DNA of 64,000 nt from Viscum album (GCA_963277665.1 OY728158.1:598510818-598574817), one strand, 5' to 3'. Shown: positions 22,876 to 35,706, numbered from the stretch's first letter. Notes: generated by a model from the sequence alone, not told the origin. Numbers and translations: made by a program.

Positions 22876-24490
22876 ACTATAACGACCCATACTTTACATA
22901 CATTGTTAATACTTCAAAATTGAAGTACACTTATTACAACATATGACAAAACCACAAAGGACCGTATAGGTATAGTGTCTTTAGAAACTGGGAAACATAA
23001 ACAATTGGTTCATAAATCTCCTACAGTGTCTCCCATTTATTTCATCATATCTAGGGTCCCTTTTAGCATATTCTACTTAATATCCATCTTCCTGACCTGG
23101 GGAAAAGAAAACATAAAAGGGTGATCTCAAATGCTCAGCAAGGGAAAATAAAGGAAATAAAAATCATATCATATCTTTTTGAAAATCAAAACCAGCAAAA
23201 GAGATCATAATATCTTAACATGGAATAAATCATAGAAGTGAAAATGAGATCCCCATAATCATAACATAAAACTTGAAACTTTGTGGCATGCACACATAAT
23301 CATGGAAAATCATTTCTTGTTAGTCATGACTCATTGTCAAGACTATCTTAGTGGACAAAGTCCCTTTCTGAACCGAGTTCACTCCTCGTTTCAGTCCTGT
23401 ATCACTGAACCGAAATAACCTTCCGTTCCAGCCATGTCTATATCATGAGATATAAAGTCTTTACCCAATGCATTGTAGGGAGATATAGGTCCCACCCATC
23501 TTATAATGAATCCTTTCTTATGTGTGCCACATAATCATAAACCATACATCATAACGTAACCCATGTAATAAAAATGGGATTCTTAAACAACATGACATCA
23601 TAAAACAATTCATATAAGATAAAGGAATTCATAAAAATATTTCCATCACAACATAATCAAATCCATGTAATAATAGGGATAGAAACAGAACCCTTTATTA
23701 TCTTAGATGGAAAATAATTTTGATAAAACACTTGAACTTCATTCTTGAGGTAAATATCCTTTCTTTTTCAAAAACATTTTACATTTCTTAACATGTCATA
23801 CAACTTTAAACTAAAAGAAGTTGATTAAAAATAAACTTGAAAACTTTTAAAGGATTCTTCTTGGAAATAATGTTTTAAAAATCCATTCTTGTCGTATAAG
23901 TTAAAAAAAACATTCTTCGTACTTTTGTCGGAAAAGTCAAAAAGTACCTCGTACGGAAAAACGACAAAAGATTCCTTTCATATTCTTTAATAAAAACTCA
24001 CCTAAGGGTAAAATTGGATTTAAACTATTGTAAGTGGATGGAAACAATATTACATATTGAGGGAACATGGATGTGGATGATAAAATACACCCCAGTAAAT
24101 ACTTACGAATAAACAATCTCGGATAAAAATGAGATTGTGATATTTCCCTTACCTTAGGTCCGATTTGCTTTGTTCGTGTCCGAAGCTCCTGTATAATGGT
24201 TTAAATAATGTTATTGACTTATTCCAGAATCATACATATTGATATGAGATCATATATGGTCATATTATTAGCTTCTTGTTAGTAATATTTCATTGTTACT
24301 TGTTACTCGGGTCTTTATAACTTTTTGTTCTTATGCGTGTTTTGTCGAATAAATTCTTATTCTTATCTTTAGGTTATAGATAATTCATTTCCATAATGGT
24401 ATTAGTGTAGTATATACCATATTCATTCATTCAATTCATTTATATAATCATTATGAAATGAAGATCATGTAGAACGAGTCGCATCACATC

Positions 24491-24704
24491 GTGGAGACGG
24501 TATTCCGTACGTACGCACGAGTGATGATATCGTTCCTATGATCGTGGAATTGTATTGGAGTATATATATATTATTTCAGTATCAATATTACTTCATAATA
24601 ATCATATATAGTTACTCATTACACCATTATACCCATCCTTGTAAGGTGATGGTGGAAAATAGATTACACCACGGCGTGGAGACGGTATTCCGTACGTACG
24701 CACG
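24491..24704 (-). repeat. Paired GC-rich palindromic motif, right LTR
   Basis: Copies at 24491-24519 and 24676-24704, identical to the left LTR pair. Each contains ACGG-N4-CCGT, able to form a short stem, next to the palindrome CGTACGTACG. The flanks add outer complementary arms: CATCAC with GTGATG around copy 1, and CACCACGGCGTG with CACGCGCGGTG around copy 2. Both lie downstream of the TATA box, so they would be in the RNA leader. Confidence 0.8.
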
Positions 24705-25044
24705 CGCGGTGATTTCATTTTTCCGTAGGATGGATAGAAGGTGAATTAGGGTTGTTTCATATTTATAATAACATATCAGTATGTATGTAATACTGATGTT
24801 ATTACTTTATCATGAAACAACTAAAGAAGAAGAAGTTGAAGAAGAAAGAAATTGAAAAGATCGGTAATGGATATTACCTCTTCTTTGGAACGCCTCTTTG
24901 AATCCTCCACTTAAGGAACTAAGATTGGTATTTGGAGAAGACCAGGACCTCTAGGATTATTCTAGGGAAGTGGAGAGGAGAAAATGGCAGGGGTTGGCCG
25001 AGCTTGAGTGCTCAATTTGGTGTGAGGAGGAGGGAGAGGAGGTG

Positions 25045-25055
25045 CCCTTTTATAA
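25045..25055 (-). promoter_or_regulatory. TATA box of the 5' LTR
   Basis: TTATAAAAGGG on the minus strand, about 1.43 kb into the LTR. Related LTRs have a similar box at a similar offset (for example near 29170 and 46645). Confidence 0.55.
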
Positions 25056-26364
25056 GGGAGGAGAGGGGCACCTTAGGAATATCTCAAAATATTATTTTAT
25101 ATTAAAGTCAAAATCGGTTTATAATGGTTCCAAAGGGTCTTATTTCGAAGCTAAAGTGGGGATGGGTCGAAATCCTATCAACCAATAGGATTTAGACAAG
25201 TTTAGGGTATTATTTTAACCTTATCAATTAGATTTAACTCTAAGTTAATTAATTTAACTTTTACCATGTCTTTTTGTTTTCTTTCACTATATGGTTAATA
25301 AACTTACTATAACATGCCAAACGAACCCCAAATTGTTTATTATTAATATATATATCCTTATCTAAGTCATTTGGCCGAACCTTAGATTTTTAGGAATAAA
25401 ATAACAATTAATAATATAATATTTGATTTAAAAACTATTTTGTGTCAATTTTGACACTATTTGATATATGATTTTTTTGAAAGTCATATCAGAATTATAT
25501 GTTCAAACCAAGTTGATTAAATCAACACTAATATATCATAGTAACCTAGAAAATTAGTGGAATTCATAAAAAGTCTTAAATTACATTTATTTTGGTATTT
25601 ATATTATCAATTATGTCAATATTTCATTAATAAGATAATTACTGCATCATCTTTGTGTCATAAATAAATTAAATTATTTGATGTCTAAAAATTACAAATA
25701 AAATACCATCATGTAGGAAATTATTTTAGATTTCTAATGAATATTTACAATCGAATTTATCTTATGTATAAACCCATATTAAAAATGATTTACTTATTAA
25801 ACTTTAAATTTAACTATTTTAACCCTTCTTTAAATAAATTAATAATAAATGTCCTAATCTAATCCAAGTGGGCCTAAATGGTCATATTTTATTCCTAAGT
25901 TTGTTTTTGGTCGAATTACACTTGTCCAATAGAATTAGGACATGTGTTAGGGTAATATTAATATCATATTTACCCTTAGTTACCCTATTTACTATTAACT
26001 GCGGTAAAAAAAAGGTAAAAAGTTTCTATTCACCAAAAAATTATTTTCATCTCATTGAACCACATTTTAGTCCTTGATATTAACCGTGTCTCTCGGATTT
26101 TCGAAATTCCATTCACAGAAGCGGTAAAATTAAGTTTTATGCAAAATTCAGTTTTTTAACCTACCACTTAGTGGTTTCACTATTCATCAAAAATTGAAAG
26201 TTTTCAGAAAAATACCAAAATTTCACCCTAGGATAATTTCGATATTCTGAGTCCAAAAATGAAGTCCATTTTGAAAAATAAAATTTATAAAATTTCAAAA
26301 AGTGGTTATTACTATTCATAACGGCTAGTTTTAATAGCATATTGTTGTTTAGTGAAACTCGGTA

Positions 26365-26379
26365 TTGCGTACGACGCAA
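26365..26379. promoter_or_regulatory. U3 palindrome, right LTR
   Basis: TTGCGTACGACGCAA, about 105 bp from the LTR start. Related forms occur at 30668-30682, 39387-39401 and 48126-48140, all followed by AAGCTAT or GCTAT. Confidence 0.5.
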
Positions 26380-26484
26380 GCTATCGAGGAAGGTCGTGAT
26401 TGCGTGTAAAGAAAGCCAAGCAAGTGTTGTGTAGAAAAAGATTCCTTTGATGATTTATATAACATAAAAGTCTCGGGTGTTACA

Positions 26485-26489
26485 AGTCT
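26485..26489. other. Target-site duplication AGTCT, right copy
   Basis: Matches 14522-14526 exactly. Confidence 0.85.
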
Positions 26490-26980
26490 TCTTATAATTT
26501 GCTAAACTATGTACTTTTTACCGAAGGTGGGAATGGAATAATTGTCTTAGTATTACCTCATGAATGAATTTACCTAGCATAACGACTATTATTTTCTTTT
26601 AATATTACTTTACAAGTTTTCATGGTTAATTTTAAAGAAATTTTTTTCAATGATATTCTACAAATTTTTGGATTTTAGATAAGTGATTTCAGAATAAAAA
26701 GGGTATTTCCCTCAAAAAATGTTCCAATGATCTCTTAAATGTATTTTAATCTATGCCAATATACTTTGATAAATAAAATACTTCACTAGATATATACTCT
26801 AATGATACCATCCACTTTATTTCTCTAGATTTCTTATGATCACGTTTTTATATATATTGACTAGGGAAAATATTAACATTTCATATACTAACTTTTTAAT
26901 AAAAATGTTTATGATGATTGTGTGTTGTTTTTTTTGATTTTTTTCATATAATGATTGAATTAGAATTAATAAGTGATAGA
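26490..26980 (+). repeat. Ancient element 3' LTR, part 2
   Basis: A 491-bp remnant between the young element and the tandem array. A block near 26873-26917 (TATTAACATTTC followed by TAATAAAAATGTTT) matches the reverse complement of LTR 26981-30733 (TATTAACATTTCGTA, then TTTAATATGAATGTTT). Its right end joins in register with 48192 (GATAGA then TGGTAGGG, compared with AGATGGGTGGG in relatives). No gene seen. Confidence 0.5.
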
Positions 26981-29900
26981 TGTAATGCCCCAACCCCAGT
27001 TATCGAGATTCGGTGCATTCTTACATAACATTATCATGATCACAAGAGATCAAGTCCTGAGAGACCAATCTGTTTAGTATCCTTGGATGTACTAGCTACA
27101 TACATAAGTCTTACATTAAATTATGAAATGAAAAAGTAACATTTTTTATCCTTTGAACACACTCATAACCCTTATCATATCCCTTCAATTCAGTCATAAT
27201 ATACTTATTCGCATCCTTGAAAAAATAAAACATAATAAAGGGGTGAGCTCAGATGCTCAGTAAGGATAACAATATAGGAGAAACTATCATAAATAAGCAT
27301 AAAAATTTAAGTAAATGTATAAGATTAAATCAAAATCCTTTTAGACATAAACTTTAGCATAATATGGAAAAAGATAAATCAAATAATTCCATTTACTTAT
27401 TCACATGGATATTCTACTAGTCGAATAATCATATGTAATATCAATAGCTAATCTCATAATGATGGAATACATAATTCCAGACATCATAACCACATATTCA
27501 AGGCCTTGTGCCAAGACTACAAATAAAAATATTGTCAAGGCCTGGTGCCAAGACACTAGTTTGTCTCATTAGTCCTACGAATGCATTTAAGGGACATAAT
27601 GGGTCATTCCTATCACATACTACGTCCAATGCATCCCTCAAATGAAAAGGGTGGAACCTAAAATAAACATTCATATTAAACAAACTTACGAAATGTTAAT
27701 ACTTTAACCATAAACCATGAATTAATCAAAAATAACACATCCACGATCAAACATATCATAAAATTATAAATACAATATGTAATATTGTATCATAATAAAT
27801 CAACTTCAATTAAACCTAAAATCCAATAACAGATGTTGAAAAAGATGAAACCAATCCAAAAACTATTTGAGAGAAATATCTCTTTCTACATTGAAATTAT
27901 TTAAAAGTCACATAATTATAAAAGAAAAAATTTATTTTGAAAATATTATTATAATATTTTAAGGGAAGCTACGAAGGTGTTATAACGGCAGAAAATATCT
28001 GCAGCCACTATATAAGTTAAAAAAACATTCTTTCCTTAATTTGTCGAAAAGGTCATAAGTACATTGTTTAGAAAACAACGAAAAGATTCATTTCAAAACA
28101 TTTTATATAAAGTAAAACACGGGTATAAATGAATTTTACCCGTAGTCTATGAAATAGTAAAAATGTTTGGAAATACATTTTTAAGAATCGTGTATGTGGA
28201 TGATAAAGAAGTCACAGTAGATACTTATATATAAACAACCTCTAATAATAAAGAGATTGTAAAATTAACCCTTATATTGTACTTTTCCTTAATAGAGGTT
28301 ATGTTAACCTCCTGAATAATTGTTAAATAATTTTTATTAAATTATAGAATAACGACATACATAAATATGATATCATATATTATCCTCTAATATTTATTTG
28401 TTAATAATATTTCAGTAGTATCATTATTTTGGGTGTTAACTTATTTGTTTTCCTTTATATGTTTTCTTATATAATTCTTGTTTGTTATGGATAGAATGTA
28501 TTTGATTCATATCTATAATTATATTATGTTATTAAACATTATTTTTTTTATCATAAAATTAAAATTATTCTTGAATGGTTACGATGGGAAATGAAATCTC
28601 ATTACAACCTGGAGACGGTAAGTTGTACGTACGCACGAGCGACAATATCATTCTATTGATAGTGAAACGGTGTTTAATTGGATGTTATATTATATATAAA
28701 GAATAATTAACATGTTATATTTATTATTTACATTAACTATACTCATTATTATACCCATCTAAATAATAAAGTGTTCAATAACAAACTACACCATGACGTG
28801 GAGACGGTAAGTCGTACGTACGCACGTATGGTGACATTGTCATTCATAGGATGGATAGAATAATTAAAATAGTTGTACCATATTTATAATAAACTGTCAG
28901 TATGTAGAAGGTATTGGAGTTATTATTTTAGTATAGAAGCAATAAATAAATATTAAGTAGAAGAAGAAAAGAACTTTGAAATATGTGATAAAATAATTAC
29001 TTATTCTTTGGGTGTTTTCTTCTGATTTGAACAAAAACACTCCTTAGGTTGGATTTCTGATAAAATTTAGGCTTCTAGGTTGAATATAGGGAATTTGGAA
29101 GGATATTTGAGCAGGTTGTGGCCAAGAAAATGGCTTTGGAGGTGTGGATTTAATAGAAGGGGAAGTACACTTTTATAAGAGAAGTGAGGAGTACTTTAAG
29201 AAAAGCTTGAAATAATAATTTATTATAAAATTATTTTTCGGTTTCTAATATCTCAAAATTGATTTATTTAGAGGCTAATATGATTATGAGTTTCAATCCT
29301 CTTAGCCAATAAGTTTTTTACATGTTTATGTCACCATATTAACCATATCTTTTTTATTTAACCTTTAGTTAAATAGTTTAACCTTTATCATATATTCTTG
29401 TATTTTTATAGTACATATTTAATATAGTTACTATAAAATTCCAAGATAAACTCAAGTGGTTCATTAATAACATATATAACATTATCTAAGTCATTTTTCT
29501 GAACCTTATATTTTTAGTACTACTATATAATTTAATAAAATATTATTTTATTTAAAAACTCATTAATAACAATTTGGACACTATTTAGTAATTGATTTTT
29601 GTTAAAGTCATAAGAACTTGATTCCATTGAAACAAATACATTTAATCAACCCTAACATTTAATATTCACCTAGAATATTTGTGTATGTCGTCAAAAGGTT
29701 CAATTTAAATTTATTTTAATATTTATAATGTCATTTATTTTATTCTTTCATTAATAATGTAATTATGGCATCATCATTGTGTCATAAATAAATTTAATTA
29801 GTTAATGTATGAAATTTATAAATAAAATACCATGATTTAGGAACAATTTTTATATTTCTAATTAATATTTATAGTCTAATTTATCTTTTGTATAACCATA

Positions 29901-30733
29901 TATGAAAAATGGTTTAGTTATTAAAATTTGAATTTAACACTTTTAACTCTTCTTTAAAAAAATATATAATAAAAGTCCAAATCTAACCCAAATCGATAAA
30001 AAGGATCTTATTTTTGTCCAAAGGTTGATTTTTGTCAAAAAAAAACTTATCCATTAAATTAGGACATGTTTTGGGGTAATTTTATATTATTATAATATTA
30101 TTTTTACCTTTAATTACCCTATTTACTTTTAACCGTGATAAATAAAATTCAAAGTTATTATTCATGAAAAATTATTTTCATCCTATTAAACCACATTTTA
30201 ATTACTGATGAAAACCATGTCTGTCAAATTTTTCAAATTCAATTCACAAAAGTGGTAAAATTATGTTTTATGAAAATTTTCAAATGTGCTTAGAAGGTGG
30301 GTAAAAGATGTTAAAAGGTTCAATAAAATTATATATATCTAATATTATTATAGAAGGACTCAAATGAATTACATTAGACTAATATAACTATTATGTATCT
30401 ATTTTGACATAAAAATAAATTTAAATAATTATTTAAATAAAAATTCATTTTTAAATAATAACAAAGTGTTTTCCACTATTAATTAAAAATTGAAAGTTTT
30501 AAAAAAATTACCAAAAAATCAGCCTAAGATAATTTTGATATTATGAATCCAAAAACAATGTCCATTTTGAAAAATAAAATTTATAAATTTTCAAAAATTG
30601 GGTATTACTATTCATAACCACTTTTTTATGGCTAGTTTGATTTGTTGTGCTGTTCTAGAACTCGGAGTTGTGTACAACGCAAGCTATTGTATTAATCAAA
30701 TAGAAGCATATTGTGGAATCTTGGGGTGTTACA
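26981..30733 (-). repeat. Array LTR A (3' LTR of array element 1)
   Basis: Plus-strand boundaries read TGTAATGCCCC at the left and GGGGTGTTACA at the right. Shares blocks in order with LTRs B and C, including a GGTGAGCTCAGATGCTCAGTAAGG block, the paired GC motif (28609-28637, 28798-28826) and the U3 palindrome (30668-30682). Confidence 0.85.
28609..28826 (-). repeat. Paired GC-rich motif in LTR A
   Basis: Copies at 28609-28637 and 28798-28826, 189 bp apart. Both keep GGAGACGG and GTACGTACGCACG while surrounding sequence is much diverged from the young LTR. Confidence 0.75.
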
Positions 30734-30747
30734 TCCTTCCCTCATTC
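30734..30747 (-). other. Polypurine tract of array element 1
   Basis: GAATGAGGGAAGGA on the minus strand, directly before LTR A. Confidence 0.6.
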
Positions 30748-30764
30748 GAATAATTTCATCCTCA

Positions 30765-33560
30765 ACATTTATAGAATATTACTGCATAAAAATATTTGGA
30801 TGGTTCTTCATCATAATTTCCTTAGGTTCCCACGTTTCATCTTTTATTTTATGGTTTCTCCAAAAAACATTTATTAGACGAGTCGTCTAGTTTTTCAACA
30901 CTTGTTCTCTAGTATCAAGAATATTTATAGGCTCTTCAAAATAATACATATCGGGTTTCAGTTCTATTTCTTTCTAGGTGAGTACAAGCATTGGGTCTGA
31001 CATGTATTTTCTCAATACTGATACGAGGAACACATCATGAACTTTGGAGAGACTTGGAGGAATTTACAAACAGTAAGCTACACCTACAATTCATTCTAGA
31101 ATTTTTAAAGGGTTGATGTAAATAGGACTTAATTTTCCCTTCTTATTGAATCGTATAACACCCTTCCACGGATATACCTTCAAGAAAACAATATCTCCTA
31201 CTTGAAATTCCAAATACTTCCTTTAATTATCAGCATATCACTTTTTCCTACTTTGAGCGGCTTTGATGTGGGTTTGGATAATATTCACATTTTCCATTGT
31301 TTCCTCAACAGGCTTTGGGCCTACAAGTTTTATTTCACCAACATCATCCCAACAAGTTGGTGTGTGACATCTCTTTCCATATAAGGCTTCATATAGTGCC
31401 ATATGAGTACTTGAATGGAAGTTATTGTTATAGAAAAATTCTACCATAGGTAAATAATGATCCCACATACCTTGAAAGTCAAGTGAGGAAGATCTCAACA
31501 AGCATTCTAAGGTTTGAATAGACTATTTTGACTTTCCATCAGTTTGAGGGTGGTAGGCAGTGCTCAAACGAAGTTTAGTATCTAGGGATTTCTAAAGTCT
31601 TTTCCAGAATCTTGGTGTAAAATGGGGATCATGATCTGAAACAATTGATAGGGGTACACTATAAAGTTTTACAACTTCATTAATATATAGTCTTTCTAAA
31701 TATTAAAGTGGTAAATATTCTCTTATATTAATAAAATGTGATTATTTGGTAAGACAATCAACAATGATACATATTTCATCATTCCATATAGGACTCTTTG
31801 GTGTCCACATGACAACTTCCATCGTAATATCATCCCATTTCCACTAAGGTAAGAGAAGAGGTTTCATGACTCTTCTAGGATGTTATCTTCTAGGCTTCAC
31901 ATATTAACAAACCATACATCTTGACACATAATCAGCAATATCCCTCTTCATGTTGTCCCACCAAAAATGTTCGGTCAAATCTCTATATATATTATTCCTA
32001 CCATGGTGTATAATGAAATTAGAGCTATGAGCATCATCCAACAATTATCTTTTTAGATCAGGTATATCAAGTATACAAACCCTCTTCCCAAATTTTAAAA
32101 TTCCACCATTCATAGTTTTAATTTTCTTTTAAAATTTCTCATCATCAGTCTGAGAACTTTTTATCCTTTATCGTAAAGACGGTTTGGCAACCATTTTAAA
32201 AAAAAAATTATGTTTCTCCTTCCTTGATTATTCCCATATCCATCTTTACTAGATCCATTAACTTAGGATCCCTTTAAACACTCATCTTGTTTATAACTCC
32301 ATGATCCTTTATACTCAAAGCATCTTTTACCTTATTTACCTTCCCTAAGTGGTAGTTTATTATGCAATCATAATCCTTGAGTAGTTAGAGCCATCACCTT
32401 GGCATCATGTTGATTTATTTCTATGAGAAAATATACTTTAAACTCTTTTGATCAGTATATATCTAAAATTTACACCATATAGATAGTGTCTCCATATCTT
32501 CATAGGAATTTTTATAGATTCTAGCTAAAGATCATTAGTGGGATAGTTTTTTCATTAAATTTTAGATGTCGTGATGCAAAGGCAATAACTATATCATTTT
32601 GCATAAGGACACAGCCAAGTCCTTTCATTAAAGAATTACTATATATAACAAACCCATCATTACCCAATAGAAAAGTAAATATAGGATCATTTACTAATAT
32701 TCTCTTCAATTATTCATAACATTCTTCACACTCTTTTTTTCAAACAAATTTAACCCCTTTATGTGTGATCTTGGTTAATGGGTTATCCAATCGGGGAAAA
32801 TTCTTGATGAAGCACCAATAGTAACTTGTTAAAACAATACAACTATGTACCTCAGTTATACTCATTAGTCCTGGCCATTTTTTTATTGCCCTTATCTTTG
32901 AAGGATTAACTGAGATTCCATCCTTAGAGAAAATATGGCCAAGAAAAAAAATCCTAGAAGACTGAATTCACACATTCCAAACTTCCCATATAATTCATTT
33001 CTTCTAAGAGTTTTCAGAATAGTGTGGAACTGATTTTCATGATCTTCATAGATTTTGGATTATACTGAGATATCATCAATAAAAACCACTATAGAGTCAT
33101 AGAGATATTCATTGAAAACTATATTCATTATATCTATGAAAATAGAGGGTGAATTAGTCAGTACAAAAGGCATTACTGTAAACTAATAATTCTCATACCT
33201 GGTTCAAAATGCTATCTTTGGACTTTATTCCTTCCTCATGCACAGCTGATGATATCCAGATCAGATATAAATCTTTAACAACTATTTATCTCCATGAATT
33301 TGATCAAATAAATCATCAATTTAGGGTAGGAGATACTTGTTTTTTATTATTATATCATTGATCTCCCTGTAGTCAATGCACAACCTCATATATCCATCTT
33401 TTTTCTTAACAAAAAGAATAAGGGATCCCCGTGGAGAAACACTAGGGTGAATAAATCCTTTATTAATCAATTCCTATTGTTTTTTATTCAGTTCCACTAA
33501 TTCCATAGTGTCTATTTTATAAGGGGTCTTCGATATGGCCCTTGAACTAGGAATTAAGTT
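30765..33560 (-). pseudogene. pol: Degraded pol of array element 1 (RT, RNase H, integrase, chromodomain)
   Basis: Read from high to low coordinates. Reverse transcriptase fragments span about 32780-33560. RNase H is near 32340-32740 ([20 protein letters not shown]; the catalytic aspartate of YSDAS is now asparagine). Integrase fragments span about 31230-32200, with an open piece at 31238-31501 (WDHYLPMVEFFYNNNFHSS, YEALYGKRC). The chromodomain is at about 30770-30920 (VFWRNH, ETWEPKE). Frames change repeatedly and stops are frequent, so no protein is made. Order and sequence match the intact copy at 18173-21742. Confidence 0.8.
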
Positions 33561-34170
33561 AATGGAAAACTCAATTTCTCATTCTTGAGGATGTCCCGGT
33601 AAATCTTTTAGAAACACATCAACATATTCTTGAACAATATTTATATCCTCTATTTGAACATTCCTTTCCTCACCCATAGTTATTTCACTCCCTTCCTCCC
33701 CAATAATTGAGTTTAGAAGAGCTACTGGGGGTGGATCTAGATGATAATCAGATTGTGATTTTTCTCCTCTAAAGATAAGGAATTCCTTATTATCATTAAA
33801 AATTGTAACCTCCTTCTTCTTACAATAAATTTTCATATCATGGTCCAAAAGACTATCAATACCGAGGATTATATCAAATTCAATCATGGGTATGAAAATA
33901 AAATCAGTAGATAAAGACTATTTATATTCCATAATGGTTACTAATTGACAAAACATTGTTTTAATGATACTTCTGTTAGGATTTTTGACTGAAAACTCCC
34001 TTGTTAAGTCAAATTGGAAATATCAAATTTTATTGGGAAACTAGAAATATATGAATGAATGTGTTGATCTAGAATCAAATAAATCATTGGATAATTTTGA
34101 GGAAACTATTAAATTACCTACCACCACATCATTAGAACTTCAACCTTAGCAATAGTGATCGTGTAAGCTA
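33561..34170 (-). pseudogene. pol: Degraded aspartic protease region of array element 1
   Basis: Contains EFDIILGIDSLLDHD, matching [15 protein letters not shown] of the intact copy, followed by an acidic linker with DPPPVALLNSIIGEEGSE and then DVFLKDLPGHP, the run-in to reverse transcriptase. The linker is shared with array element 2 and absent from the young element, marking a separate subfamily. The DSG active site is not readable. Confidence 0.7.
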
Positions 34171-34219
34171 GGTCTTTCTCCATTTTATTTTTCTGGGAAA
34201 AATTCCCTTAACTCTTAGT

Positions 34220-35207
34220 AAAATCATTTGCATAATGTCCCATCTCTTTAAAATTATATCATTGAACATTTGTAGCTTATTTCTTCCAATTGTATTCATG
34301 AGCTTGGTGACCTTTTTTCACACTTTTAACAAACTATCATTCCCTTCATGAAAGTACCGGGGTGTTTATTCCCACATTTTCTACAGGGTGGAAATTCAAC
34401 TTTTCCCTTCTTCCCCTTATTTATTTTTTTAGCGTGTTTAGCAGATATCTTCTTCTCTTTATTTGCTTAAAATTCATAAGACTTAGAGAATTCATTTTCT
34501 CTCATGATAGCACATGAGACTATATCTTTGTACGATGAGAAGGATTGTGAGACTAATGCTCATTGGAGAAATGGTTTTAACCCATAAAAGAATCAATCAA
34601 TATTACATCTTGGGTTATGTATATAATCTTTAACATGCCTTTATAACCTTGTAAAGTTAGCCTTATACTTTGTAGCATTCTCATCCTCCTTTTTCCTTTG
34701 ACTCAGAAATTGCCTTTCCATATCTTCTTGATGTTCGCGGGGAAAGTATTTTTCTAAGAAAATATCTTTAAACTCCCTCCATTCCATATTTTATACTTAT
34801 TCATCCCCATTTGTGTTTTGAATTAATGAACACCATTGATATACATCTCCTGAGAGGCGATAAATTTCAATGACAACTTTTTTCCTTTCGCTACTCCTAA
34901 AAGCATGAAATATTTTCTCTAAGGAACTTATCCATTTCTCAGCTACATATGGATTTTTAGTCCCATTTAATGTTGGTGGTTGTTTTCTCATGAATCGGTC
35001 TAAAATTGATCCTCCACATTGTGGATCAGGGTGCTCCATATGGGTAAGGTTATTATTCATAACCTGAGTGAGTTTTCCTAGTATGGTTATATGTTTTTCA
35101 GAAAAATTTGCATCACTAACTCCACTATAATTATCTTAAATAGGATGGAAATCCAAACATGTATTATGTACGTTGATACAGTTTCCATTCCTTCCACTAT
35201 GATCCAT
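34220..35207 (-). pseudogene. gag: Degraded gag of array element 1
   Basis: A start-like ATG at 35205-35207 opens MDHSGRNGNCINVHNT. A stop follows, then VMNNNLTHMEHPDPQCGG, FMRKQPPTLNGTKNPYVAEKWI and IYRLSGDVYQW of the gag domain (34797-35060 is the longest open piece). Decayed zinc-knuckle sequence follows at about 34230-34400. The N-terminus differs from the young element's gag and resembles that of array element 2 and the ancient plus-strand copy. Confidence 0.75.
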
Positions 35208-35689
35208 TTCTAAATAATGGTATACAATATATATTTTTATGAATTGAAATGCATAATTACAAATGTGGAAATCACGTAACATAAATTGAACATTTTATGC
35301 TTATAATCCATAATCATAAAAAATATTCACTTTGGGGAATTATTTACTCATAAATCCTATATAATGGTTTGTAAAGAAATTGTAAATTATCCTAATAATA
35401 TCCCACTAGAGTGTCAAACAAGGTGGGAAGTAAGGCTTGTTGTCGTGTACCATGATACCTCGGGTCAAGCCCAACACTCCTTGTAATATATTTCACTCTT
35501 AAGTACATCTGTTACAGAACCACATCCACTTGTAGTATCCAAACATGGATTTATTTCTTAGAAACCCCACATAATATCTACATTACCCATTTTTGGGATG
35601 TTCTTCTATATTAATCCTCAAGGTATATCTTAGGGTAATGTTCCTTAATCAGAGTTTTTCTAAATCTAGTTTCTAAGGTTTGTACTAAA
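35208..35689 (-). other. Leader of array element 1
   Basis: Between primer site and gag. Parallels 43998-44439 in array element 2 (shared blocks such as the one at 35440-35460). No gene seen. Confidence 0.5.
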
Positions 35690-35704
35690 CTTCCTCTGAT
35701 ACCA
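35690..35704 (-). other. Primer-binding site of array element 1
   Basis: TGGTATCAGAGGAAG on the minus strand, two bases inside LTR B. Initiator tRNA-Met type. Confidence 0.85.
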
Positions 35705-35706
35705 AC

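Larger units (their letters stand above)
14527..26484 (-). mobile_element. Young, structurally complete Tekay/Del-type gypsy retrotransposon
   Basis: 11,958 bp on the minus strand, with 3607-bp LTRs at both ends (offset exactly 8351 bp, no net indel), AGTCT target duplication, tRNA-Met primer site, purine tract and a gag-pol frame ending in a chromodomain. I counted about 36 differences between LTRs by eye, about 1%. With the often-used plant rate of 1.3e-8 per site per year this means a few hundred thousand years. The gag-pol frame (22654 to 18173) is continuous in one phase except for two stop codons. The domain order PR-RT-RH-INT-chromodomain and the primer type place it in the Tekay (Del) clade of chromoviruses. 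It is inserted in the 3' LTR of the ancient plus-strand element. Confidence 0.93.
22878..26484 (-). repeat. 5' LTR of the young Tekay element
   Basis: 3607 bp, about 1% different from 14527-18133 with no net length change. Carries the promoter. With the TATA box near 25050, the transcribed leader (R-U5) inside this LTR would be about 2.1 kb long, unusually large. Confidence 0.95.

Noticed and set aside
24491..24704. Paired motif as a CRISPR-like or satellite repeat
   Set aside because: Only two units per LTR, with LTR sequence between them, always at the same LTR position; it is an LTR component.
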